A DNA stretch of 64,000 nucleotides. Source: Eumeta japonica. Lineage: Eukaryota; Arthropoda; Insecta; Lepidoptera; Psychidae. The stretch lies in the NCBI GenBank assembly GCA_005406025.1, contig BGZK01001211.1:62001-126000 (forward strand). The letters run 5' to 3'. Positions within the stretch are counted from its first letter, which is position 1; every line of letters begins with the position of its first letter. Position numbers and translations under genes: made by a program. Below are positions 33,650 through 44,889 of the stretch, piece by piece. Under the pieces are notes generated by a model. It saw only the letters and a list, made by a program, of their open reading frames with translations. It had not been told where the DNA came from and ran no database searches.

Positions 33650-35300
33650 ATAAAAGTTTAAAATCTCTTTATTTCATAGATTATATATTGAAGTGCGTCA
33701 TTATAATTCAAATTCAAAATATTTTTATTTCATAAGTTATAATATAACGCTTGAAGTACGTTATAACATTTAAAGAATTTACAGTTTTTTGATTATTTTT
33801 TAATTATTTCCACTTTTTTTAATTACCACTCGTTCCCCTCATCCATCAAGAAGAACGAACATGAAACTTGAGGATAGCTCTTTTCAAGCCAATTATATAG
33901 AAATACAATCATATATAAAACTATTCCAGGACAAAACCTGTAGGAAGTCGAGTTCATTATGTGCATTTAAACTCTAAAATATTCAGCGATTGCATAATAC
34001 CCTTTTGTGCAAAGTGTTTGCTTAATACATACTTTAAATTTGTATAAGGGTAAATTTTATGTAGCCACAGGAATCTTATTGAACATACGCACACAGAGCT
34101 CCTTAAACGAATTTGTGACCCCTATGCAATCAATTAACATGTAAATACAGTTTATTTTTATTTCTAGTATTGAAATTATGTCTATTGCTATTTTTATTAC
34201 AACATCCAAAATTTTTTTAAAGTATATTAAATTTTAATAAATAAACTATGACGTCACAGTTAAAATTTCAATTTCTTTAAACTTGCCTCTAAAAGTTAAT
34301 ATTAATTTGCTATTATAATATTAATTTACTCTTTACCTTAGTATATAAACTGAGATGACAAAATTAAATTTCCAATATCTTTAAATTTAATCCTTAGAGA
34401 TACTCCAGGTCACAGTTTGTCAATCGCCCGAATGGCCCGCTTCTGCAGTATCAAAATTCTTTGTACATCTGCAGAATATTCACAAAACAAAATGCCATAA
34501 GACATCAGGCTATGGAAGCAACCAAAATAAAAAGGGCTGGCAGTTTCTAAGTCTAACAAATTTTGTATCTTTTTGAATACGTATGCAGCAGAGCTAAGCC
34601 TTTTTGCCAACTTATCGATATAAGGACCCCATTGATGTTTTTTTATGTAGAGTGATACCTAGGAATACAACAGTATTAGCTAAATCTTATACCTGGTTTC
34701 GTATTAAAATAGTTCTGGATCTTACATTTGGAGGCGTAAATTTTAAATACTGAGTTTTCTTTTCATTGAGAAGTAAGTTATTTACAATAAATCATTACTT
34801 TAATTTCGCAATGTTTACATCGTTATAAGCGAGTTGTTGTCTTTTGATTTTATATAACAACGAAACGTCATCGGAAGACAGTACTATGTCATGAACGTCA
34901 CCAGCGAGACAAGATAAATCGTTAATATAGACTAAAAAGACAAAGGAATCAAGAATTAATCTGTACGCAACCCTCATCCGGTCCATAGGCCCAGACGATG
35001 TTTTGCCATTGACACCAACTCCCTGTACCCTGTTATTTAAACACGAATTCGGAAGGTCAAGCGTCCAGCCTATCACTCCATAATGACGCAGTTTCCCGAT
35101 CAAAGTTCCGTGACTGTCACCAGTGTAATGAAAACGTCCGAGACCAAAGGCTTCATTACGCACTCGTCACGGAACGAGTAGCTTGTGGACTCAAATTACA
35201 AACTAAATTAGGCCGTGATCTTGATATCAAGACGACGTCTTCAACCGTTGAGCCAACACCGCACGATTCTGTGATTGATCCTTATCAATTCAACCTTATT
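33650..35300 (-). mobile_element. LINE relic related to the one at 25630
   Basis: Minus-strand order: reverse transcriptase fragments (35163 to ~34390), then a 3' region down to about 33715 ending ATTATAACTTATGAAATAAA and ATATTTTGAATTTGAA. The tail is partly duplicated: TTTATTTCATAGATTATATA at ~33668 and TTTATTTCATAAGTTATAAT at ~33725. 5' truncation near 35300 is approximate. Confidence 0.75.
34390..35200 (-). pseudogene. LINE reverse transcriptase fragment
   Basis: The minus strand shows GTLIGKLRHYGVIGWTLDL, CLNNRVQGVGVNGKTSSG, then LILDSFVFLVYINDLSCLAG (motif B end, where GVPQGS is mutated) and VLSSDDVSLLYK in place of the usual xADD box. Further on come VVFLGITL and MAKRLSSAAYVFKKIQNLLD with a PDVLWHF..YSADVQRILILQKRAIRAI-like end. 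The SSDD box and lost PQG show decay. Confidence 0.75.
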
Positions 35301-36385
35301 TTTTTTGTTTGGGAGTTTATTATACTAATTATTTACATGTTACAAAAAAAAAATAACGAATTAGCGCCAATTTATGAATAAAATTTTTATTTATTAGTCT
35401 ATCCATTTATAATAATATTTACTTTATAATAGTTTATAATCATAACACGTTACTGTTTTATTAAATAAAAAGGAAGCGAAATTTAAGAATAAATGTTATA
35501 TACTTTTCATCATTTTAAAATAGATCTATGGAAACCTACGGTTTGTACGGTAGCTGATCTCTGAAGGCTCGTGGTACAGAACATTGTCCATAATAATATA
35601 TTACAAATCAGATCTCAGGCTTTGCTTTTTTAATATTAGAAACTTATTTAGCCTTAAAAATATATTTAGCTCATACCTTTATAAATAAAACTTCAGCATA
35701 AAACCTCATATCTTTCGCTTATGAATCTACACAAGCTAAATAAATTCGTAAGCGAAAGATGTTATTCTTAATTTTATTTTGAAAGCTAACATTCAAAATA
35801 TCAAATAATGTAATTATTTTTATATACTTATAAAATATGTAATGTAATTTATATACTTATAACTTACATGTCCGCAGTGAGTCCACAACGGCGGTGTCCA
35901 ATACGTTTAAAATTACCCGGGTCTACACACAATTACATATTCGATGATGTCGCCAAGAAATATTTCAATTTTCGAGCTGTTTGTTTATTACTTCATTAAA
36001 AATTTTATTCTTTTTTTGACACAAAATTAGGCCAAAATCAATGGACTTTTCAGAGAAGACATTAACATTATTTAGAATTGTTTTCATATTAGTTGTGCCC
36101 TCGGCACCGCTCGCGTAGGCAAGACTATAAAATTATGATTAGATTTTTTTTGTAAATAAAGTAATACCTTACCTTTCGACTCGTATATGTATACATATAT
36201 GTATAACATTGGTATTCCAAAGACTTCCATCAAACTTAGATTTTCTAAAAATTTGAACCGATTCTGATTGATGTATTCCAAGAAATTAAAAAAAATATAT
36301 GAAAAAAAAAATGTTTAAATGTGTTTTTTTTTTAATAACTTTTAAACGGATTTACCGATCGATTTCAAAAAACTAAACAGCTATT
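35301..36385. other. AT-rich stretch with one imperfect hairpin
   Basis: No gene was recognised. ATCTTTCGCTTATGAAT (35710-35726) and ATTCGTAAGCGAAAGAT (35744-35760) form a 17-bp inverted repeat with one mismatch around a 17-base loop. Confidence 0.5.
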
Positions 36386-36389
36386 AACA

Positions 36390-36790
36390 TTTAAAAACCA
36401 CGTCGATCGCCGCCAGGCCGGTCAAAATCGGTTGATTCTTTTGCGAGATATCGTGAACGAAAAAGATCACAATAAGTGATTTTTCAAATACTCCGAAATT
36501 TTGTACCTAATTGAAACCATGTATTTTTATAGAATATGAAAACCCGCATCGATCACCACCAGGCCGGTCCAAATCGATTGATTTGTTTGTGAAATATCGT
36601 GAAGGAAAAATATGGCAAAAAACGTGATTTTTTTTCGAAATACTCCAAAATTTTGTACCTAATTAAATGCATCTTCTGAATTCTTTTATAAAACTTAAAA
36701 ATCAGCGTTGATTGTCGCTAGTTCAGTCAAAATCGATTAATTTGTTGAAGATATATCAAAAAGAAAACTTAAAAAGTAAAAATTAAAATT
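36390..36790 (+). repeat. Three diverged tandem units of ~146-159 bp
   Basis: The landmark AGGCCGGTC..AAATCGNTTGATT occurs at 36415 and 36561, and a decayed form (AGTTCAGTCAAAATCGATTA) at 36720. Units also share AAAACC(A/C)GCRTCGATC, TCGTGAANGAAAAA and TACTCCRAAATTTTGTACCT. The spacing is 146 and then 159 bp. This may be a small satellite or duplicated tail of a dispersed repeat. Confidence 0.75.
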
Positions 36791-37530
36791 GTAAAATTCT
36801 CTATCGAATCAAATTCGCATTCTCAAAATTTTTCATTCAAAAAAACCGCGTGAAATCCTGTATATTTCAAAGTATTTCGAACTCGAAATTAGCGGTAAGT
36901 GTCAGGGTTGGCCTACAGGGTTAACCGCGTTTCTATTATAATTTTTTATTTTTAATCGCATGGCGTCTCCACGCCACGATACTCCTATCGTTGGTTATTT
37001 TATTCAAAAATATTGTAGGTATGCAAAAACTATAATTTGATTCACGGAATTGTTAAAGAAATAATAAACTTAAAATCACTAATTTTTGTTAGAGTCAAGT
37101 GTGTCCCTCTTTTGCCAGCGAAATTGTTGTTTTCGGATATATAAAAAAAATCACTGCAACATAATATAACGAAATTTAAAGGAAAACTGTTACAATTAAG
37201 AAAGCTTTAAAAATTTTAGGAGTAATAGTCGATCAACTTATATAATGACTTGTATTAATAAGTAAAATTTTATACAAAATTCATTGAAATTTATTAGGCC
37301 AAGTTCTTAGTTATTTAAAATAATTAGGAAATATAAGCTTATGGACCATTTAAAATTGGGAATAACAAAATTTTAACTTCTTTACCGTCCTTTCTATGAA
37401 GGACCGTTTTTAGACGCTATTACCCGTTAATCCCTGAAGTTAATGAATATTTTCTAATGTCTAATATAAAAATCTACTGAAAATCCTCCCTCTAAGTTCG
37501 CATATTATGATAGGCAATTGCGGATCCCAG
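36791..37530. other. AT-rich stretch, nothing recognised
   Basis: No gene, RNA or repeat was identified. Confidence 0.45.
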
Positions 37531-37606
37531 TAGTATGCGTGGTTCGACCAAGAACTTGGTCAGTTTCTTCTCCTGTAGCATGCGTGGTTCGACCAAGAAC
37601 TTGGTC
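37531..37606 (+). repeat. Duplicated 31-bp motif containing a hairpin
   Basis: TAGTATGCGTGGTTCGACCA (37531) and TAGCATGCGTGGTTCGACCA (37576) each continue with AGAACTTGGTC. The copies start 45 bp apart and differ by one base. Each ends in GACCAAG-AA-CTTGGTC, a 7-bp stem with a 2-base loop. Confidence 0.9.
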
Positions 37607-38039
37607 GAAGGGTGGCTGAAATCATAAATTCTAAACCATTTACAATGTGTGTTTCCAACTGAATTTTATATCATTAAGGAAAAGAAAAGAACTGGAGTGA
37701 AATGAAATTCAAGCATTTTTCTAGAAAAAAGTATAGGAATACATATTTTCCAGAAAAATACTTTAGAGATTGCTACAGTTGAGTTTAGGTTATACAACCT
37801 TCTCATTTCACGAAAACAGTTTAAGCGACGATTTAAATTAAAAGGTAAGCCGGCCCCAGCGAACGTACTGTACTGAGTGATTCAATAACAATATTTAATC
37901 TAGTATCAAGCTAATCTGTTTACTTCCATAAGACATCTCAAAATAACAGATGCGGAATTTAATCAAATCCGCTTTGACTCGGCGAAATAAAATTAACATT
38001 CAAACGAAAATGTTTTTGAGCAGATAAAAGTTAAGTCAG
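37607..38039. other. AT-rich stretch, nothing recognised
   Basis: No gene, RNA or repeat was identified. Confidence 0.45.
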
Positions 38040-38245
38040 TGTAACGGCGAGAGTAAATAGAAGACGGATCCCGCCCCCAACTTCGGCAATAAAACGTACC
38101 CTAGCAAGTTTATGTATTAAAGTCGGGGGACTCAAAATTTGCCAGAGGAGGTGATCGGCCGAGCTGTATCGGCCGGTGTTTATTGCTGCGGCAGGGGTCG
38201 CCCATTTTGCGATGGAGGCTACTCGAAAATTTCTGGGGGGTTTCG
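38040..38245. other. GC-rich island, candidate regulatory element
   Basis: The block includes GGATCCCGCCCCCAACTTCG, GGAGGTGATCGGCCGAGCTG, CGGCCGGTGTTTATTGCTGC and GCAGGGGTCGCCCATTTTGC. AT-rich factor-site-like words (TTTATTGC, TTTATG) lie in it. No coding frame is recognised. It contrasts strongly with both flanks. Confidence 0.4.
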
Positions 38246-40580
38246 TTTAATTAAGTTTTGCTTTGATGAAAAAAAATAATATTCTTGAAAATAAGGAAAA
38301 TAATAATTAATGTCCCCATAAACCGGACGGGATTTTTAAACGGAGCAAATCTTGTGTCGTATAAGAAGATTGCGTTCCGCGAATTTTTAGATTGAAGTTC
38401 GATAGATGACTTTATATTGACAAATATCATTGACAGAGTGAGTTATATTTTATGAAGCCGTAAAATTTTACTAGTTAAATGTTAGTAATTGTTACCATTT
38501 ATCACTTTCGAGATACGACGATCAAAGAAAAATAAACACTATGAAAAAGAAAAGTGTATGTTCGACTATACTGTAGCACCAAAAACATATTAGAGTTCCA
38601 CTAGAATATTTCACAGACACAATTTAAAATAATTACTGTCGGCACTTATTAACGCATTTATTGTAAAAAAAAAATTATCTTCCTTTGTACGAATTTTCTT
38701 GTATATTTATATATCCGCAAAACACTGTTCTGGTAGATTCCTTAAAAAAACTGTAAATAATTATAAGTAAAATCCTAAGTTTTCTAGAAATTACTTTATA
38801 TTCATTTAAATTACAATGCTCTAACCAATCAAAATTCATAGATACTTGATATCAATCAAGCCCACGCATTTTAAGCCAAACTAGTGGAGTACTATTCTGC
38901 TTTATTATTTATGTCGTAGAAGAGTCATTTTGCTCTTTTATTATAGTACTTATCGTGAGCATAGCTTACAATAATATATACACATTAGAAGAGGTAGGAT
39001 TTGTCTGATTATACAGTTTTTATGAAAACTGTTATGTAAAAAATAAAATTAGATTATGAAGAGAGTATACCTTTAATCTACTAAACTGAGTTTTCGACAA
39101 TACAACGTTATATTATTTCTGAGAAATGACATCTATATTTTATTTTCATTTATTTTTATGCTTGCAAAGTTTCATCACGATCCATTCAGTAGTTGCAGTA
39201 GTACGTTTTAATATCTAAACTTTCGCTTTTATGATATCACTGTGACGTAAGAGACAACTTGCGCCTCTCTCTCTCTCTCTCTTACGAGACCAAAGCCAAA
39301 CATATACATGCAATATACAATTTAAAAACGTACATAATAACATAAAGATTACAATGCATGTAGGTGAGTAAACACCGTAAAAACAAGAAATTGACATAAA
39401 TTAAGAATATTATTCCACTTGGGTTGTAATGGGTTTTGGATTAGGACTAGAATCGTGATCGAGAGCTAGATCTGTAACCCATCTCTTTTATAGAATGAGT
39501 AATAAGCAAAAAAGACGTTAAATGGCACAGGTCGCTCCAAAAAGTTAACTGTGTATTCATATTTTAGTTTCAAAAATAAAGCAGAAAAATATAAAACTAA
39601 ATAAAATCAAAAATTCTTCGACCTTAAGATATCAGTGAAAAACTAAAAAAAAAATCTCTTAACTTTTCTTGACGAAAACTAAACTAAAGCTTTAATTTTG
39701 GATCCTTTACTAGCAAAATTAAGTTTTGTAAAGGTAGTTTGAAATACAGCGATGGGAGACCAGGTGGTACTAATGTAGTTATTACAAAGTTCTAATTAAG
39801 TGTGCTGTTGAAAATTTGAACTTCAAGTTAAAGCTTTCTCGCTTACAAATTACTAGATGGTATTAATTAATCGAGAACCTGCTCTGACTTGGTTTGGGAG
39901 CTCTCTAACTTCAATTTAAATTTCTCCCTTTGATTTCTGTTTCGCATATCTCAAAGTCAAGGATAATTGATTTTAAGTGAATGATGCCGTTGTCTAGCCA
40001 TGTTCAGAATTGAAAGGTATTTTGGCTTTCAATGTTTTTAAGAATTTCAATAACAGTTTACTTATGGAATAGACAGACGTTCATATATTCAGTCTGAAAG
40101 TTAATTACTAATGTTTTCACGAAATAACCTTTGAGTCCGCTGTGGTACGAAACTATGTTTTTATTTGCATCAGTCGTTCAATACTTTTACCGATCCAAGG
40201 ATATATAAACAGGAAAAAAAAAAACTTTTATGTCAACTACACGAGTAAGAAACGGTTGAAAGAAATTATAAGTTTTAGTACTACTATTAATTACAAATAC
40301 AATCACTTTAAATACAAAATACAAAGTTAACAATTATACTACCTTTCCAACCACGTTGTAAAGTCATTAAAAAGTAAGTCAATATCAAAAAGTGAACATT
40401 GAATAATTCATGAAAAATATGATACCTTAGAAAAAGAAATAAAAGAAAACAACAAAAAAAAAACAGAAAGAGAAAAGAAAATCAATAATTATATTAGGAC
40501 CAAAAGTAAAATATTTAATTAAACAAATGGCACTTTTATTAAAAAACAGGAAACCAATAAATAAGAAATAACGTTTCATC
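38246..40580. other. AT-rich stretch with a (CT)n tract
   Basis: No gene was recognised. A short (CT)n run lies at about 39266-39282. A few hexamer-like words (GGATTAGGACTAGAATCGTG at about 39437) echo the degenerate hexamer arrays. Confidence 0.45.
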
Positions 40581-40584
40581 ACCT

Positions 40585-41000
40585 TTCACTATGCCCTACA
40601 CCAAATTTGACGCTACTTGCTTAAATGTAATAAGCATGGCATTGCACCAAGTGACGCGGTTACTTTTTTTGAGCCTCAGTAGAATTGTGTGGAATCCATC
40701 AGGAGCACAGCTTTTTCATACCTAAATGTTTGTGTACGATTGTTAGTATTTCACTTGTCCCAATGTCTGAGGATACGTTAATCTCATGGTAGGTCACATG
40801 CCTGTCTGTTTCGATCAAACGGCGCAAAGCATCTATGTTTTTGTTGATCATCGCGGTGGACGGGCGGGCGACCATCACGAAACTCGACACTGAGATTAAC
40901 ACGACCGCAGTTTAATTTTGAAAATCAGTTATAAATAGTCGTCTTGCATAGTGCTTCATGCAAGACGACAAAAGCAGTTATACGAAGCGAAGTTATACTG
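40585..41000 (-). pseudogene. Mariner transposase N-terminal scrap
   Basis: On the minus strand: ARPSTAMINKNIDALRRLIE, TDRHVTYHEINV, HKHLGMKKLCS, a stop, then WIPHNSTEAQKK, matching the DNA-binding half of a mariner transposase up to the WVPHEL-type motif. The reading then breaks down near 40590. No catalytic Asp is present. A 12-bp hairpin (40938-40949 with 40958-40969) lies in the upstream part. Confidence 0.8.
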
Positions 41001-41540
41001 AGCTGTCATATCACTTTTAAAATATAGAAAATCATAATACGAAAATTTTGACGACTTACATCCGTAGTGACGAAGACACGCAATTTTTTAAAACAACGCC
41101 ATATTTTAAAAATAATTGACAGTTGTATTTAACAGCGACAACTGAATTTAACAGCCAATGAGTTAAATTTTCACATGTACTAATTATTTTTTAAATATTG
41201 TTTTTTTAAATGGTCAGTTCCAGAATCATATAGCGGGCACCATGTATGTGAAAACCCAAAGACTACAGGAAATGACTGAGCACCTTGTGAATCAAAGTAA
41301 AAAAGTTGGATTATCAAAAATAAAAGTGATGACAAACCACACTAAGACTCCTATTAAATTTAATAACGTCTCTGAATTAGAATATGTAAAAAAATATTGG
41401 CCCAATAATATCTCCCACATACCTCACAAAAAAAAAACAATAATGGAATTGATATTGGGCTTGAAATGACGTCATAAAAAATTTTGAATATACCAATTAA
41501 ATATTTTATTGTGTTAGATGTTATTTTGCAGAATTTCATA
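41001..41540. other. AT-rich stretch, nothing recognised
   Basis: No catalytic half of the mariner and no other repeat could be found. The plus frame at 41242-41469 (75 codons, lysine-rich) is not recognisable. Confidence 0.4.
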
Positions 41541-41815
41541 ACTAAACGCTTGCCTGCAACATGCAATTCACCGCTGAGCCTCAAATCTGTTCTTCCACTA
41601 CGAATCCCTATCCAACGTATAGAATATTGATTCAAAAAGATTGGCACATATCGAACACCTAAGCAGGTGTTAATTGTATATTTAATTGAATAGACTAATC
41701 GTTATATTGTTATATCTACATACGTTTCACGTCAACTAGGTACATGCTCAGAAAAATACAGACAGTCATATCCACCAGGGCTTAAGGAGTGTTGAAAACA
41801 AGATACAGATGCGCT
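41541..41815. mobile_element. Partial copy of the 24967-25624 DNA element
   Basis: ACTAAACGCTTGCCTGCAAC, ATTCACCGCTGAGCCTCAA, CTTCCACTACGAATCC and CATATCGAACACCTAAGCAG follow the right arm of 24967-25624 read in reverse. The interior also matches: GACAGTCATATCCACCAGGG and CTTAAGGAGTGTTGAAAAC (minus strand of ~25325-25385). About 20 bp of the arm is missing, and there is no second arm. Confidence 0.7.
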
Positions 41816-42824
41816 CTCAAACTGCTCCTGTGACACGCAATCATACGTTGTGCATGGCTGCGTGTCACATGAGAAGGTTGGGTGCTTCCGTTCATAGCTC
41901 CACCCACGTAAATATGGAATTCACACGAGCGAAGCTAAGAGCAGAAGCTAGTTTAATAAATAAATGTCATGTACAAACACAACCTAGTGCATTTCGGTCG
42001 AATGAATAGCACAATTACTAACTAATACTTTACTGGGTGATTTTAGATTTTTTCTTTTCATGAATACATAATTTTGAAACAAAACATTTCATCAATCAAT
42101 ATACATTTCTAGGAATAAGAAATTAAATTTGATGCATATATCTTGGGAAGAAACAACGAATTATTAAAGAAAAAAGTAGAAATTTGGTAAACAATTAAAA
42201 AAAAAACCACTATTATAGGGTAAGTACATGTAGACTCCTTAAGACATAAGATTTCTTAACAAATTTCAGAGACATCCACCTTTCTCATCATCTCACACAC
42301 ATACAATCTACAGACAAGCTCGCGTCAAATCAAAACAACTAGTACGTAAGTTATTTTATTACAATGTATGAATTTCTTGGAACATCTGGCACAAATTATG
42401 TTACATAATAATTGGGTGTGTTTTGTTCCCGCTCCGGTTAATATTAGAATTGTTCGCAAACTCGTATTATATCGAAACAGCTATATACAGTTGTAACGGC
42501 AGCTATTACTTCGTTTCTCGCAATTTGGTCTGCTTTGAAGTCTAAATAGAGGGGTGCTGTGTAACTCGGAAGGAATGGGAAAATGGTTACATGTTACATT
42601 TTAGACTGTAACAGATATACAAATGCTTTATTAATAGATTCGTTATTAGCCTTAACGACCGTGTGGAACATTCGGCACAATATGACTTACTACTGTGAGC
42701 TAAGCTGTTATTACTATCACGCTAGAAAAATCTAGATCGATTCCTCAAGCCTATACCCACTACATAAGTTTATACTGATTTATTTGTAAATTAGAATATA
42801 TATATTTTTAAATATAGCCTTTTC
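41816..42824. other. AT-rich stretch with a possible repeat tail
   Basis: CACACGAGCGAAGCTAAGAG then CAGAAGCTAGTTTAATAAA (about 41926-41961) resembles the 'GAAGC..GGGCAAAAGCTAGT' 3' ends common in lepidopteran repeats. Nothing else was recognised. Confidence 0.4.
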
Positions 42825-42975
42825 GAAGCGCCAACGAGCATGCAAGCCACCAGAGAATAGGTGGTCACTGCTGCCCATGATGACTCACAACGCCAGAAGA
42901 AACGGCAGTTGCTTTAACGGCCTCTTGGATAAAAGCAGCATATTTAACGGAGGCGGAGTGGGCTGTTATATCATT
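42825..42975 (+). repeat. Interspersed repeat family A, copy 4 (truncated)
   Basis: GCCAACGAGCATGCAAGCCA, CCAGAGAATAGGTGGTCAC, GCCCATGATGACTCACAACG and ACGGCCTCTTGGA match the 5' half of copies 2 and 3; the 3' half is missing. Confidence 0.65.
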
Positions 42976-43924
42976 TATTTTTCCGTAAAAATAATATTCA
43001 ATATTTTATGGTTTAGAAAAGTCAATTTTAGTGTTTCATAATGAACACAGACAGTATACATACGCGTTATATATTTACTAATTGTGACCGCAACTTCGTT
43101 CACACACAGAAAATCGATCGTGATTTTGATCTTTCTTAAAATTTTGATAGTGATCCAATTGCATCTCCATTTCTTCTTCATTTAAATTATTTACTCTTCT
43201 CTTCGCTTTCTCTTTCCCCACACTCGTCCTTTTGCACGCAAGCAAACAAATAAATGTGGCCGACAATGTATAATAAAAAGAGTACAGATATATAGGAAAA
43301 TATAAGGACAATTAAACAGATAGACTGTAAGCAACCTATATATTGAAACCTAACTTCGATTTTGAAGATTTGAAGATTCTTTTAAAAAACTAGATTTTTT
43401 TATTTACTCTTATATTAGATAGACCTAAATCATCTAAGAAATTAGCTGTGATCTTCCTTCAAAATGTCATCATATCAAGGTCCATAAAAGTATGCGTCAC
43501 TTGAACAAAACGGAAAAATTTTCAAATGCGGTTTCAAAAATTCTTGCATGCCTTCAATATTCGATTTCTGATCACAGCTCATCTATGTTTCGTTTAATTT
43601 AAAAGTATTTCCGATAACATAGATATATCAAACTTAATCTTGAAAATGAATGCCCGTAATAAGGGTAAGTTGAAAAAATTTGTTCAAATTCTGATGCATT
43701 ACATAGTTCGTTAAAACAAAACGATTCCATACTAATCGCCATCGCTCGAAGTTATCTCGATTCGAAGCGATGCCAGACGTAGCTTTCATATCTCAATAAA
43801 TAACACGGTTAAGAATTATCGCTTTGGTTGGATTAACATGCAACAAGATTTTTCTTTAAAACCAGCGTTCACGGTACACATCAGCTTGAGAGTACCCATG
43901 TAAGGCGATTAAAAAAAAGCTTGT
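42976..43924. other. AT-rich stretch, nothing recognised
   Basis: No gene, RNA or repeat was identified; the minus frames at 42975-43181 and 43078-43311 have no family match. Confidence 0.45.
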
Positions 43925-44140
43925 AAACTCTCAGGCACGCCTGCCGGTGCAATTTCCACGGCGTGAAATTTGCACCTTAATAGAGCGATAATTCAGAATG
44001 AACGCGGGGCGGACTGCACGCGGCCGGCCGACCTCGCGTTTTAATGTTCGCCCGGCTTTTATGAAAAGCGATCGCTCATTAACATTTAACTCTTCATTCT
44101 GCTTATGATAAGAACATTTTAATCGTTTGTTTGCCTCCAT
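43925..44140. other. GC-rich island, candidate regulatory element
   Basis: It contains GGTGCAATTTCCACGGCGTG, which can pair with AAATTTGCACC, then AGCGATAATTCAGAATGAAC, GCACGCGGCCGGCCGACC and TTTTATGAAAAGCGATCGC. The words GATAATTCAGAATGAA and GGCCGGCCG recur in related form at about 55693-55765. The 69-codon minus frame is not recognisable. Confidence 0.4.
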
Positions 44141-44889
44141 TCGAAAGATAAGCTATTTTTTCGCTAACTCATTCCTTGAGTTAGTAAACTTTTCATTACT
44201 ATCCATCACTTATTACAAAGTTTATCCGAATTGAATGGAACGATAAGAATATAAAAAAAAAGGTTCTATAACACTCTACTAGGGGCTTATAATGAATACT
44301 AATTAATAAATTTAATAAAGTTTTTTAGTTTCTTAATATAAAAAAAACGCTGCAGTATTATAAGAAAGTGTTTGATTGTTACTATGGTATTCCTCTTATC
44401 TTCCAAACGGAGCTAAACCACTACGCCGGCACCAGATTCATCGAAATTAAAAAGAAAACTGAGAATCTGAAGTCATTTTTACTCACATCCTCTTAACATT
44501 TTATATGAAGGTCCTATTTTTCTGATCACTTACATATTAGGTATGATTACCTAATGTACAGTACAACGCATGAAAACTTGCCGCTCTGCATTGGCCGTGA
44601 ATGATATACTGCACAGGTTCAACGCACCCCAAACCTTCCTTCTTCTACGCCACGTTCCTATTTTACGCCATTGCGACACTTTCGTGACGAACTTTACAGC
44701 GGTAAAGTTTCATGTATTGTAGTGTACTTATGCAAATTAGATCTGTCATTCCTTATACTTAAGAACGACAAAACACGATCAGATCTTTTATTTCTTAAGA
44801 CAAAAATCGTATTAAATATTATAGTAATGTGAATATGAAACGCGGCCGCCTAAAATTTACTTATCGTCTAAAAAAGCAGCATATAAAAA
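44141..44889. other. AT-rich stretch, nothing recognised
   Basis: No gene, RNA or repeat was identified. Confidence 0.45.
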
